From the NCBI GenBank assembly GCA_046756925.1, contig JBHHXH010000016.1, positions 1 through 43,747 on the forward strand: DNA of 43,747 bases, in the 5' to 3' direction. A program made the translations under genes and the position numbers. Each line of letters starts with the position of its first letter. Positions within the stretch are counted from its first letter, which is position 1. The notes beneath the pieces are model-generated. The model made no database searches, was not told the origin of the DNA, and saw only the letters and a program-made list of their open reading frames with translations. Shown in pieces: positions 1-7,953 of the stretch. This DNA comes from JAJDBU01 sp046756925 (GTDB lineage: Bacteria; Nitrospirota; Nitrospiria; SBBL01; JAADHI01).

Positions 1-154
1 GTCTCCATTACTGTTAATAGTGGTGATTAAACTTCTCTTTATGTTTTATCACTGTATCAATTTAAATTTTCCATCAAAGAATGCGTGGTGAACCATTTTT
101 CGGATTCTAGGCGGAAGTCCAGTCGGGCTCAATGCCGTGTATACGGCATCAATG

Positions 155-361
155 TCATAACTCGCTTTCAATGATTTCAGAGACTTTCAAAAGATACTTT
201 AGAAGGCCTAACTTTAATGGCTTATTTCCATGTATGGGAACAGATATCCGCTCTGGATTTCCCCCTTTTACATAAATGTGATGACTGCCCTTTGTACGCC
301 GCAATTCCCAACCGTTCTTTTCAAATAGCTTTACGAAATCCTTTCCAGAAATCGCTTTCAC
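155..361 (-). CDS. hicA: HicA-family mRNA interferase toxin
   Basis: A 68-residue protein matching HicA toxins, which are small double-stranded-RNA-binding-fold ribonucleases that cleave mRNA. The visible signature is the GWELRRTKGSHHIY stretch (residues about 17-30), where the histidine of the SHH motif is the expected catalytic residue, followed by the VPIHGNKPLK strand-turn. I place the start at the GTG whose TGA overlap with hicB forms GTGA; a longer reading from an upstream ATG would lie inside hicB and add a non-HicA basic extension. The four-base overlap implies translational coupling to the antitoxin gene, which precedes it. Family assignment is firm; activity is inferred. Confidence 0.85.
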   Translation of the reverse strand: MKAISGKDFVKLFEKNGWELRRTKGSHHIYVKGGNPERISVPIHGNKPLKLGLLKYLLKVSEIIESEL

Positions 362-573
362 ACTGCAATCTCCAAGATCTTGTCCTTTTCCGTAATTTCG
401 ACATTTTTTATGTCTTTTTTTATGTCTATGGATAGACAACCCTCGACAGCCTCGTATATATTACTCAGGAGCTCGTCAAATGTTTCACCTTGCGTGGCAC
501 ATCCTGGAATTGATGGAACTTCGGCCCAGTAACCACCTTCTTCCGCCTCATGAACGATTACTTTTAGCTTCAT
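358..573 (-). CDS. hicB: HicB-family antitoxin, short form
   Basis: A 71-residue protein with the HicB partial RNase-H-like fold. It begins MKLKVIVHEAEEGGYWAEVP and carries the SIPGCATQGETFDEL segment typical of HicB. It should bind and neutralise HicA encoded immediately downstream. It ends soon after this domain and has no visible ribbon-helix-helix or helix-turn-helix tail, so it is of the short class without an obvious DNA-binding domain; how the operon autoregulates is therefore unclear. The order is antitoxin first, toxin second, overlapping by four bases. Confidence 0.85.
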   Translation of the reverse strand: MKLKVIVHEAEEGGYWAEVPSIPGCATQGETFDELLSNIYEAVEGCLSIDIKKDIKNVEITEKDKILEIAV

Positions 574-592
574 AAGATTACCTCACGTTTCT

Positions 593-598
593 ATTATA
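593..598 (-). promoter_or_regulatory. Candidate -10 box of hicBA
   Basis: On the minus strand a perfect TATAAT lies about 20 bases before the hicB start codon. No good -35 box is seen at 16-18 bases, so the call is weak. The region also abuts the 3' end of thiC. Confidence 0.3.
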
Positions 599-620
599 AG
601 CACAAAGATAAGGGTCTACC

Positions 621-2498
621 TTATAAATAAACCTGGGATCCTTTCTCCTTAAACTCCTCCGATTTCTCGATCATTCCCAACTCAAGTGCCGATTTTTCGT
701 CGACGGCCTTTTCTTCGGCATATTTGCGGACATCTTCCGTGATCTTCATCGAACAAAAATGCGGACCGCACATCGAACAAAAATGGGCGACCTTGGCCGC
801 TTCCGCAGGCAGTGTTTCATCGTGATACGATTTCGCCGTCTCCGGATCGAGGGAGAGGTTGAATTGATCTTCCCACCGAAATTCGAAGCGCGCCTTGGAG
901 AGGGCGTTGTCCCGCGCTTGCGCGCCGGGGTGGCCCTTGGCCAAGTCGGCAGCATGGGCGGCGATTTTATAAGTAATCACCCCTTCCTTTACATCTTCCT
1001 TGTTGGGCAGGCCGAGATGTTCCTTCGGGGTGACGTAGCAAAGCATGGCGCAGCCGTACCAGCCGATCATGGCCGCCCCGATGCCGGAGGTGATGTGATC
1101 GTAGCCTGGGGCGATGTCGGTCACCAAGGGGCCCAGAGTATAGAAGGGGGCCTCGTCGCATTCTTTTAGCTGCTTTTCCATGTTCACATGAATCATCTGC
1201 ATGGGGACATGGCCGGGCCCCTCGATCATGGTCTGCACGTCGTGTTTCCATGCGATCTTCGTTAACTCACCGAGCGTTTCCAGTTCGCCGAATTGAGCGG
1301 CGTCGTTCGCATCGGCAACCGCACCGGGCCGGAGGCCGTCACCCAAACTGAATGACACATCGTAAGCCTTCATGATCTCGCAGATTTCTTCAAAGTGCGT
1401 ATAAAGAAAATTTTCTTGGTGGTGGGCCAGACACCACTTTGCCAGGATCGATCCGCCGCGGGAGACGATACCGGCCACCCGCTTGGCGGTCAGCGGAACA
1501 TAGCGCAGGAGGACACCGGCATGGATGGTAAAGTAATCCACGCCTTGTTCGGCCTGTTCGATCAGGGTATCACGGTACATTTCCCACGTAAGCTCTTCCG
1601 CCTTGCCGTTGACTTTTTCGAGGGCTTGGTAGATGGGGACCGTTCCGATGGGAACGGGGGCGTTGCGGATGATCCATTCGCGGGTTTCGTGAATGTTCGC
1701 ACCCGTCGAAAGATCCATGACCGTATCGGAGCCCCAGCGCGTGGCCCAAATCATCTTTTCAACCTCTTCATCGATGGAGGAGGCGACGGCCGAGTTCCCG
1801 ATGTTGGCGTTGATCTTCACGAGGAAGTTTCGGCCGATGATCATCGGCTCCAATTCGGGATGATTGATGTTGGCCGGAATAATGGCCCGGCCGCGGGCGA
1901 CTTCATCTCGAACGAACTCAGGGGTGATGACCTTCGGAATGCCCGCGCCCCAGGCATTGCCGGGGTGTTGCACGGATCGCGTCTCATCGGTTAGGGCATC
2001 GGCGAGCATCTGGTTTTCGCGGATGGCGATATATTCCATTTCCGGCGTGACGATGCCTTTTCTAGCGTAATGAATCTGGGTCACGTTGTGGTCCGCTTTG
2101 GCGCGGAGGGGAGGCTTCATTTGCTTAAATCGGATATCTTCCAACTTTGGATCGGCCGCACGTTTACGTCCGTAGTCCGACGAAATGCCCTCTAATCGTT
2201 CGACGTCGCCTCGGCCCTCAATCCAGGCCGAACGAAGCGGGGAGAGACCTTTATGAATATCAATGGCGGCTTCAGGGTCGGTGTAAGGACCGGAGGGGTC
2301 ATAAACGCGCAGGGGAGCGTTCTCTCCGATCTTCGTTGGAGAAAGGGCGATTTCCCGCATGGCGACTTGGACGCCCGATTGTTTTCCCTCAACATAGACC
2401 TTACGAGAAGCGGGCAGCGGCTCCATCGTCAATGTCCCATGATCGCCCTTATTCAGGACCGATGCCTTGCCGTTTCCCTTGACTTGAGATTGTTCCAT
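621..2498 (-). CDS. thiC: Phosphomethylpyrimidine synthase ThiC
   Basis: A 625-residue ThiC, a radical-SAM enzyme that rearranges aminoimidazole ribotide to hydroxymethylpyrimidine phosphate for thiamine synthesis in the cytoplasm. Visible features are the N-terminal ThiC-associated region, the long TIM-barrel core (for example TWEMYRDTLIEQAEQGVDYF and the SLGDGLRPG motif), and the C-terminal cluster motif CSMCGPHFCSM near residue 575, which binds the 4Fe-4S cluster. The length is normal for bacterial ThiC. The ATG is preceded by GGAGGGGG at good spacing. It is expressed from its own promoter through a TPP riboswitch and terminator, and no other thi gene is adjacent. Identification is very secure. 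Confidence 0.98.
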   Translation of the reverse strand: MEQSQVKGNGKASVLNKGDHGTLTMEPLPASRKVYVEGKQSGVQVAMREIALSPTKIGENAPLRVYDPSGPYTDPEAAIDIHKGLSPLRSAWIEGRGDVERLEGISSDYGRKRAADPKLEDIRFKQMKPPLRAKADHNVTQIHYARKGIVTPEMEYIAIRENQMLADALTDETRSVQHPGNAWGAGIPKVITPEFVRDEVARGRAIIPANINHPELEPMIIGRNFLVKINANIGNSAVASSIDEEVEKMIWATRWGSDTVMDLSTGANIHETREWIIRNAPVPIGTVPIYQALEKVNGKAEELTWEMYRDTLIEQAEQGVDYFTIHAGVLLRYVPLTAKRVAGIVSRGGSILAKWCLAHHQENFLYTHFEEICEIMKAYDVSFSLGDGLRPGAVADANDAAQFGELETLGELTKIAWKHDVQTMIEGPGHVPMQMIHVNMEKQLKECDEAPFYTLGPLVTDIAPGYDHITSGIGAAMIGWYGCAMLCYVTPKEHLGLPNKEDVKEGVITYKIAAHAADLAKGHPGAQARDNALSKARFEFRWEDQFNLSLDPETAKSYHDETLPAEAAKVAHFCSMCGPHFCSMKITEDVRKYAEEKAVDEKSALELGMIEKSEEFKEKGSQVYL

Positions 2499-2523
2499 AT
2501 TATCCCCCTCCGTTGTGGGTACA

Positions 2524-2552
2524 AATAAAAAGCCGCACCCAAAGGTGCGGCC
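2524..2552 (-). terminator. Riboswitch-controlled intrinsic terminator before thiC
   Basis: On the minus strand an 8-bp GC-rich stem (GCCGCACC / GGTGCGGC, loop TTTG) is followed by TTTTTATT. It sits between the TPP aptamer and the thiC ribosome-binding site, so it is the likely expression platform: terminator when TPP is bound. Confidence 0.85.
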
Positions 2553-2569
2553 AAGTCATATAAAAACTC

Positions 2570-2655
2570 AAATCCCTTCGCTGGCATTACCCAGATCAGG
2601 TTCAAAGAGTTGCCCCGAAGTCTTCGGGACTCTCAGCCGCTTTGGCACCCCTAAA
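2570..2655 (-). promoter_or_regulatory. TPP (THI-box) riboswitch
   Basis: Read on the minus strand, the conserved TPP aptamer blocks appear in order: GGGGTGCC, GGCTGAGAG, a variable hairpin (CCCGAAGACTTCGGG), then AACCTGATCTGGGTAATGCC and AGCGAAGGGA. These are the pyrimidine- and pyrophosphate-sensing arms of RF00059-type elements. It lies about 70 bases before thiC and directly upstream of a terminator, indicating repression of thiC transcription by TPP. Confidence 0.97.
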
Positions 2656-2665
2656 ATTGGGAGAA

Positions 2666-2695
2666 ATTATGTCACAGCTGTGGAAACGGAGTCAA
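2666..2695 (-). promoter_or_regulatory. Sigma-70-type promoter of thiC
   Basis: Minus-strand TTGACT (2690-2695) and CATAAT (2666-2671) are 18 bases apart. The predicted start falls a few bases before the aptamer's first stem, which is the expected geometry for a riboswitch leader. Confidence 0.65.
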
Positions 2696-2717
2696 ATCCT
2701 GTTTTGATTGGACAGTA

Positions 2718-2731
2718 ATTCAATATTGAAT
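2718..2731. promoter_or_regulatory. 14-bp palindrome upstream of the thiC promoter
   Basis: ATTCAATATTGAAT is a perfect palindrome about 23 bases upstream of the -35 box. It could be a regulator site, or simply AT-rich chance; nothing else supports it. Confidence 0.25.
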
Positions 2732-2857
2732 GACCAGGAAGCCGTCTTTAAGAATCGTCATACCCACAAAAGCGGGCACGATCCATTCAGGAAATATTAA
2801 ATTCATTCACAACCTTTTTATCTTACTTGTTTCAAAAGGGATGGGAAGCCAGATTGC

Positions 2858-3721
2858 CTAATCAGTGGAGGAGACCCTTTGATCAAGCGTCTGTATGATG
2901 ATCTTTCCTCTTTCCTTCAATGATAGCCGAATGGATCGATCCAGTACATCGTAGGGGCTGGCCTCAATGCGATTGATCAGGGCAACATAGACATTTCGCA
3001 TCAAGGTGATGGCCAATTGCGCATCCGGATCGATCATGGGAATTAACTTCGCCGCCTCGTCGAAATATCCTCGAATCCGTTTACATTGAAACGACATCAA
3101 ATTGAGAAATGTACCGTTTTTAATCCGTTGCAGCAGCTCGAATTCGGAATAACCCATTCTCTGGATTTCATCCAACGGCAAATAGATCCTGCCCCGCCCG
3201 AGGTCTTCCCCAATATCGCGGACGATATTGGTCAATTGCAGCGCCGTGGAAAGGGATCGTCCGAGGGGCGGCGCTTGCGAACCGGAAAAACCGAAAATCG
3301 GTAAGGAAAGATCGCGAATAGTGGTGGCGACGAGATCGCAATAGACCATCAAGGATTCAAAAGTCGGGTAGCGATTGCATCGGAGGTCCATCCGGCAGCC
3401 TTCGATCAAACCGAGAAAGCCGTCTTTCGGGATCGGGTAATGCCGAAGGGCGTCGGCAAGTGCGATGGTGATCGGGTGGGTTGGTGTTCCACCGTAGCAG
3501 CGGTCCAATTCCATTTCCCAGGATTTGAGCAGCGATTCCATCGGCTGCTGTTGTACTTCATCTACAATATCGTCGGCATAGCGGCAAAAAGCATAGACGG
3601 CATAAATCGCCTGGCGTTTTCGACGGGGAAGAAAGCGAAACCCGATCGAGAAATGGGGGCCCGAACGCTGCGTGAGCGCTTTGCAATATCGATAGGCCGA
3701 GGAGATGGTTTGGACGGTCAT
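2858..3721 (-). CDS. Squalene/phytoene synthase family protein
   Basis: A 287-residue head-to-head prenyl synthase. Both aspartate-rich motifs are intact: YADDIVDE near residue 49, and NIVRDIGEDLGRGRIYLP near residue 164, which bind the Mg-diphosphates of two prenyl substrates. The FLPRRKRQAIYAVYAFCR segment before the first motif is typical of the HpnC/HpnD/CrtB group. The start ATG overlaps the stop of the upstream FAD oxidoreductase (ATGA), so the two are co-translated. Product (presqualene or squalene for hopanoids versus phytoene) cannot be decided from sequence alone; I lean to the HpnD-like group because of the partner flavoprotein. Confidence 0.88.
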   Translation of the reverse strand: MTVQTISSAYRYCKALTQRSGPHFSIGFRFLPRRKRQAIYAVYAFCRYADDIVDEVQQQPMESLLKSWEMELDRCYGGTPTHPITIALADALRHYPIPKDGFLGLIEGCRMDLRCNRYPTFESLMVYCDLVATTIRDLSLPIFGFSGSQAPPLGRSLSTALQLTNIVRDIGEDLGRGRIYLPLDEIQRMGYSEFELLQRIKNGTFLNLMSFQCKRIRGYFDEAAKLIPMIDPDAQLAITLMRNVYVALINRIEASPYDVLDRSIRLSLKERGKIIIQTLDQRVSSTD

Positions 3722-4884
3722 GCTTGTTCCTCAGGATTCTTTGCATCGGACGAAGCCTTGAGGGGTCCCAACTCGGTTTTGGATACCGATTTCGGCCGAA
3801 TACGGCACCAGTGACGCGGTGCGCGATGATGACATGTCCCTTTTTCCTGTAAAAACCACTTCACGAAAGGAAGCAATCGTTTTTTCCAGCCATTCGGCCG
3901 GTGCCATTTATTTAAATAACCTTGCAGGTCGTCACGCCCCGCCTGACGAATAAAGGTGTTCAAACCCATATTGCCGCCAAGTTCGTAAAGCGAGCGATTC
4001 ACCAAACTGGTTTCTTGACCGAGACCAATCTCCTGTTTCCAAAGCCGGTCATAATCCTCCTTTCGAATCAGGCTTTCGGCAGCGGCAAAACCGGTCAGCA
4101 GAGCATAACGAATGCCAAGACCGAAAAGATAGTCCTGGAATCCGGCGGCTTCACCCACATAAAGCCGGTTTTCGATTGCAGCGGAAGGTTTGATGCAAAA
4201 GTTCATAAAAGAATAAGCGATTTTTTCGGATTGCGTTGAAAAAGGGGCAATACGTCGAAATCGATCGAGGGCTTTTTGAAAATAGACATCGATATGATCA
4301 AAATCACGAGTAATCGCGCAACCGAAAGTCCCTTCGCCCTCAAGAACGAAAAGATAACTGTAACCGCCGGGTGAAACGTTCATATCAAACAAAACGGAAA
4401 TCGTATCGGGGAGAGCGGTTCGAAAGGTCATCTCTTTCGCCAATCCGTCCGCAACGGCCGGTCCGGTCGCCACAATGTCGGCTTGCTCGGCCTTGATGCG
4501 TTTTCCAAAAGAAACGGTCGCACCGGCCTCAATGGCTTGGGCCAAGAGTCCGGAGTCCAATGTGCCGTCCCCCGGTCCACGGCGGATGAAATATCCATAT
4601 GGCGAATGGCTCTTCACGGGTGTTGGGCGTAATTGAGCATCATAAAACGTCGCGCGATAAAGGGGTTTGAAAAAGAAGCGGGAGGAAATACCGATTCGTT
4701 TCAACAAGTCGCACACATCTTCGGACCGGCTGGCATTCTCGATGACCTGAAAATCTCCGATAAAGCGGCCGCCGACGGTTTCCCTGGCCTCGAATATCTC
4801 AACGGGATAACCCCGTTTCGCTAAATGAATCGCGGCGGCGAGTCCCGCCGGACCGGCGCCGGCGATCTTGATGCATGTTTTCAT
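3718..4884 (-). CDS. FAD-dependent oxidoreductase, geranylgeranyl-reductase-like
   Basis: A 388-residue flavoprotein. The N-terminal dinucleotide-binding fold GAGPAGLAAAIHLAKRGYP ends in EIFEAR (residues about 8-33), and the second FAD motif RLYVGEAAGFQDYLFGLGIRY lies near residue 255; this architecture is that of the geranylgeranyl reductase/PHBH-like family. I chose the ATG at 4884 because the FAD fold starts within ten residues; an upstream TTG would add 13 residues. It overlaps the prenyl synthase gene by four bases, so a joint role in polyprenoid metabolism is likely (reduction of a prenyl chain or of a presqualene-type intermediate). The last 30 residues are basic with a few Cys and His and are not recognised. 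Confidence 0.75.
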   Translation of the reverse strand: MKTCIKIAGAGPAGLAAAIHLAKRGYPVEIFEARETVGGRFIGDFQVIENASRSEDVCDLLKRIGISSRFFFKPLYRATFYDAQLRPTPVKSHSPYGYFIRRGPGDGTLDSGLLAQAIEAGATVSFGKRIKAEQADIVATGPAVADGLAKEMTFRTALPDTISVLFDMNVSPGGYSYLFVLEGEGTFGCAITRDFDHIDVYFQKALDRFRRIAPFSTQSEKIAYSFMNFCIKPSAAIENRLYVGEAAGFQDYLFGLGIRYALLTGFAAAESLIRKEDYDRLWKQEIGLGQETSLVNRSLYELGGNMGLNTFIRQAGRDDLQGYLNKWHRPNGWKKRLLPFVKWFLQEKGTCHHRAPRHWCRIRPKSVSKTELGPLKASSDAKNPEEQA

Positions 4885-4975
4885 GTGTCTTGGAAGCCTA
4901 TCCCCCTTCAGAAGGGGGCTCAAAGACCGTCTCTAATGAACCGTGAGGACCATACTTCGGATTGTGGCATCGAAG

Positions 4976-5002
4976 TCTATAGCATACAAAACAAGCTGTC
5001 AA
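4976..5002 (-). promoter_or_regulatory. Candidate promoter of the FAD oxidoreductase/prenyl synthase pair
   Basis: Minus-strand TTGACA (4997-5002) and TATAGA (4976-4981) are separated by 15 bases, slightly short of the ideal. It lies about 90 bases upstream of the chosen start. A short GC hairpin (CCCCCTT/AAGGGGG, 4902-4918) lies in the resulting leader. Confidence 0.45.
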
Positions 5003-5141
5003 ACCCACTGAATCCAACGAATTCTTTTGTTTTCAGCAGCAATCATTGTCCCGCCAATCGACGCGACAGGCCTTGGAACGAAGGAATTTAATCGCGGAAG
5101 CGTCCAGGTTTAAACATCTGTCCCGCCCATCTGTTGTGTTG

Positions 5142-5147
5142 TATAAT
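5142..5147 (+). promoter_or_regulatory. Candidate -10 box of htrA
   Basis: A perfect TATAAT lies about 78 bases before the htrA start codon. No convincing -35 is present at standard spacing, so an activator or an alternative sigma factor may be involved. The whole 4885-5224 interval is a divergent control region. Confidence 0.4.
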
Positions 5148-5224
5148 CCCAATTTTTGGTTTATACTTTGATTAGTTGTTCATTTAAGACCGTATTCACT
5201 CAGCTTATGGGTAAAGGAGGGATC

Positions 5225-6604
5225 ATGCTGAAGCGAATCATTTTTATACTTTCCTTAATCTTCTTGATGCCGGGAATGGCTGCCGAGGTGAATGCGAAAC
5301 CCGATCTGGAAGAAGGAATCAAACTCATCGAGCAATTCCAGTCGACGTTTATCAACATCGCCGAAAAGGTGAAGCCATCCGTTGTCAATATATCCCCATC
5401 GACATCCGGTCCCCCCTCTCCCAGTCCGCGACGGCCGCGAGGCTCGCCTCGGGAAGCCCCTCCCGGATCGGGCTCGGGCGTCATCATCGATAAGGACGGG
5501 TATATCGTCACGAACAATCATGTGGTGGGAGACGCTTCGGTCGTAGAGGTGCGGCTGTCCGATAAAACGAAATTCAAAGGAACCGTCATTGGAAAAGACC
5601 CGGATACGGACCTGGCGCTTGTAAAAATCGAGGCGGAAAAAAAACTTTTCGCCGTTAAACTGGGTGATTCTTCCAAAATAAAAGTGGGCCAGTGGGTCAT
5701 TGCCGTGGGAAACCCCTTTGGTTTGGATCGTACCGTCACCGTGGGCGTGGTCAGCGCCCTGGGAAGAGAGAACGTGAATCTTTCCCGGTATGAGGATTTC
5801 ATTCAGACGGATGCCTCGATCAACCCGGGTAATTCGGGCGGACCGCTCTTTAATATTCGGGGCGAAGTGGTCGGCATCAATACCGCCATCATTAATTTTG
5901 CACAGGGTATCGGTTTTGCGATCCCATCGAATATGGTGCAATCCGTCACCACGCAATTGAGAGAAAGAGGAAAGGTTAGCAGGGGATGGTTGGGGGTCGG
6001 CATTCAACCCCTCACGGCGGAATTGGCGCAAAAATTCGATGTCAAGGAAGGATCCGGAGTCCTCATCAACGAGGTGTTTGAGGGGGATCCGGCGGACAAA
6101 GGCGGTATAGAACCGGGTGACATCATCCTCTCGGTCAACGACAAAGAGGTTGATACGCCCAACACTCTAGCCAGGGTCATCGCAGGCTACTTTCCGGGAG
6201 AAACCATTGGCGTGAAGGTATTGCGCAACGGGAAAACCCTCGACTTAAAGATTGCACTGGTCGAGCGAAAAGAAGAAGCGATCACGGCCTCCATTCCACG
6301 TGAACCGAAAAAATTTTTAGGTCTCAGCGTGGAGGACATCGGGCCGGAGCTTGTTAAAAAATACAAGCTAAAAGAAGATGACGACGGTGTCGTCATCACT
6401 AAGGTGGAGGAAGAATCGGTATCGGCGTCGGAAGGTTTAAGAGAAGGGGATCTGATCAAGGAAGTCAACCGCACGCGAGTAAAGACTGCGGAAGAATTTT
6501 CAAAAATAATGCGGGAGACGAAGGCGGATGAAACAATTCTGATGCGTGTCACAAGAGAAGGCCGCGCGTTCTTCATCGTTCTAAAACCGAAAACCGAAGA
6601 ATAA
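5225..6604 (+). CDS. degQ: Periplasmic serine protease of the HtrA/DegQ family
   Basis: A 459-residue secreted protease and chaperone for envelope protein quality control. The ATG at 5225 follows a near-perfect AAAGGAGG and starts a signal peptide (MLKRIIFILSLIFLMPGMA). The trypsin-like domain holds the triad His99 (TNNHVV), Asp129 (TDLALVKI) and Ser204 (GNSGGPL). Two PDZ domains follow at about 250-340 and 365-455, the normal DegP/DegQ plan. A Pro/Ser/Arg-rich loop (about residues 58-82) precedes the catalytic core and corresponds to the variable LA-loop region. It is a single-gene unit with its own terminator. DegP and DegQ cannot be separated with confidence. Confidence 0.95.
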   Translation: MLKRIIFILSLIFLMPGMAAEVNAKPDLEEGIKLIEQFQSTFINIAEKVKPSVVNISPSTSGPPSPSPRRPRGSPREAPPGSGSGVIIDKDGYIVTNNHVVGDASVVEVRLSDKTKFKGTVIGKDPDTDLALVKIEAEKKLFAVKLGDSSKIKVGQWVIAVGNPFGLDRTVTVGVVSALGRENVNLSRYEDFIQTDASINPGNSGGPLFNIRGEVVGINTAIINFAQGIGFAIPSNMVQSVTTQLRERGKVSRGWLGVGIQPLTAELAQKFDVKEGSGVLINEVFEGDPADKGGIEPGDIILSVNDKEVDTPNTLARVIAGYFPGETIGVKVLRNGKTLDLKIALVERKEEAITASIPREPKKFLGLSVEDIGPELVKKYKLKEDDDGVVITKVEEESVSASEGLREGDLIKEVNRTRVKTAEEFSKIMRETKADETILMRVTREGRAFFIVLKPKTEE

Positions 6605-6626
6605 AACGAGACGCCGCATGCGTCTA

Positions 6627-6665
6627 AAAGGTCCTTCCTATCCAGATAGGAAGGACCTTTTTGTT
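6627..6665 (+). terminator. Intrinsic terminator of htrA
   Basis: A long, nearly perfect hairpin (AAAGGTCCTTCCTATC against GATAGGAAGGACCTTT) is followed by TTTTTG. It begins about 22 bases after the htrA stop. It could also partly stop minus-strand transcription. Confidence 0.93.
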
Positions 6666-6835
6666 TCATGAAGCAAAAAATCCATCGCCACTGAGCGCAC
6701 GCTTCCTCATGAAGGAAGAGATCCAAGGTCATGCTGCGCGGCTGAAGGTTAAGGTACTTTAAGGGTATCATTTCTTCTTCGCGTTTCGAGTCGGGACCTT
6801 ACTTGGCCCAAGAAAATTAGGGTAAAATATCAAAA

Positions 6836-7936
6836 TTAAAGAGATGGAATAACCTTAATAGCAGAAGCCTTTATAACAGCAGTAATTTTATTGTCTGGAG
6901 CAAGTGATAGTGCTTGTAAGGATCGTTGCGTAATCTTTGTTTTTAACAAAAAACCACAGTCGACCTCGACGCCGACATGAGAACCCATCGGTTTAATATT
7001 TTTTACGATACCGGGAAGGCGATTTCGAGCGCTGCTTTTAGACCCCTTCCCTTTCTCCAAAATCACTTCGTCTGCCCGGATCGCCGCAAAACAAGCCTGT
7101 TTCGGCAACGCAGACCCGCTTGCCACAAGACGTTCATTCCCAATCACCAAGGTCACAACATCCTCCTCGCAGTCTAATACGGTAGCGCCGATTAGATTTT
7201 CAATGCCGATTATTTTTGCGACAGCAGGGACTGCGGGTTGACTAAATATCTCTATCGGATGTCCCTGCTGAAGAATATTTCCTTCAGATAGAACAATTAA
7301 GTGATTTCCAAGCGCAAGTGCATCCGCAAGGTCGTGTGTCACAACAACCGCCGACCGGCGCTTCTCGGAAAGCCATTGTCTCAGCTGACCCTGTAGCTCG
7401 GTCCGGGTATATGAATCCAAGGCGGAAAATGGCTCGTCCAGGAGAAGAAGCGACGGCTCTGCCGCCAAGATCTGAGCCAAGGCAACGCGTTGGCGTTCTC
7501 CACCGGACAGTTCATGGGGATAGCGATTTTCCTTGCCGCTTAAGGCGAATAAACGGACCCACTTTTTAACAGCGTCAACCTTATCCTGATGAAGACGCGA
7601 TTGGATACCGAAAATAATATTTTTGTAAACCCTGAGGTGAGGGAATAGGGGATAGTCTTGAAAAAGGAGGCCGACCGAGCGCTTCCCCGGTGAAAGATGG
7701 AGTTGTTTTGAACGATTAAACCACTCCACATGCGCACACCTGATAAAACCGGCGGAAGGGATTTCAATACCCGCCAGACAATGCAATAAAGTACTTTTTC
7801 CACTACCGGACGGTCCGAAAATGACGGTCGTCGACGCATTATCAATCGGAATCGAAAACTTTATGTTTAGACGGCTCCCTTTTTGAAGCCGATATTGAAA
7901 GTCGGCGGAAAGCATCATGGGCTTCGTCCACTTCAT
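6836..7936 (-). CDS. modC: Molybdate ABC transporter ATP-binding protein ModC
   Basis: A 366-residue ATPase that energises molybdate (possibly tungstate) import. Walker A is FGPSGSGKST at residues 40-49, the signature LSGGERQRVALAQ is near 142, Walker B is LLLLDEPFSALD near 162, and the H-loop is VVVTHD. The C-terminal 130 residues form the TOBE-type regulatory/oxyanion domain usual in ModC. It follows modB after 17 bases and ends the run of coupled minus-strand genes. No terminator with a U-tract is visible between its stop and the htrA terminator. Confidence 0.95.
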   Translation of the reverse strand: MKWTKPMMLSADFQYRLQKGSRLNIKFSIPIDNASTTVIFGPSGSGKSTLLHCLAGIEIPSAGFIRCAHVEWFNRSKQLHLSPGKRSVGLLFQDYPLFPHLRVYKNIIFGIQSRLHQDKVDAVKKWVRLFALSGKENRYPHELSGGERQRVALAQILAAEPSLLLLDEPFSALDSYTRTELQGQLRQWLSEKRRSAVVVTHDLADALALGNHLIVLSEGNILQQGHPIEIFSQPAVPAVAKIIGIENLIGATVLDCEEDVVTLVIGNERLVASGSALPKQACFAAIRADEVILEKGKGSKSSARNRLPGIVKNIKPMGSHVGVEVDCGFLLKTKITQRSLQALSLAPDNKITAVIKASAIKVIPSL

Positions 7937-7953
7937 CTAAAGCAGTGCGGGTT

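Noticed and set aside
22..55. Imperfect inverted repeat GTGATTAAAC/GTTTTATCAC near the window start
   Set aside because: AT-rich, mismatched and without context; expected by chance.
132..149. Perfect 7-bp hairpin ATGCCGT/ACGGCAT just after hicA
   Set aside because: It lacks a T-run on either strand, so it is not supported as a terminator; kept only as a minor structure.
1395..1994. Open frame antisense to thiC (199 codons)
   Set aside because: It lies wholly within thiC, is low in family resemblance, and is best seen as a shadow of thiC codon usage.
4902..4918. Hairpin CCCCCTT/AAGGGGG in the leader of the FAD oxidoreductase
   Set aside because: Short and without a T-run or a second exclusive structure, so no attenuator can be argued.
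5255..6031. Long open frame antisense to htrA
   Set aside because: It mirrors the codon pattern of a secure gene, has no ribosome-binding site or recognisable domain, and is a shadow frame.
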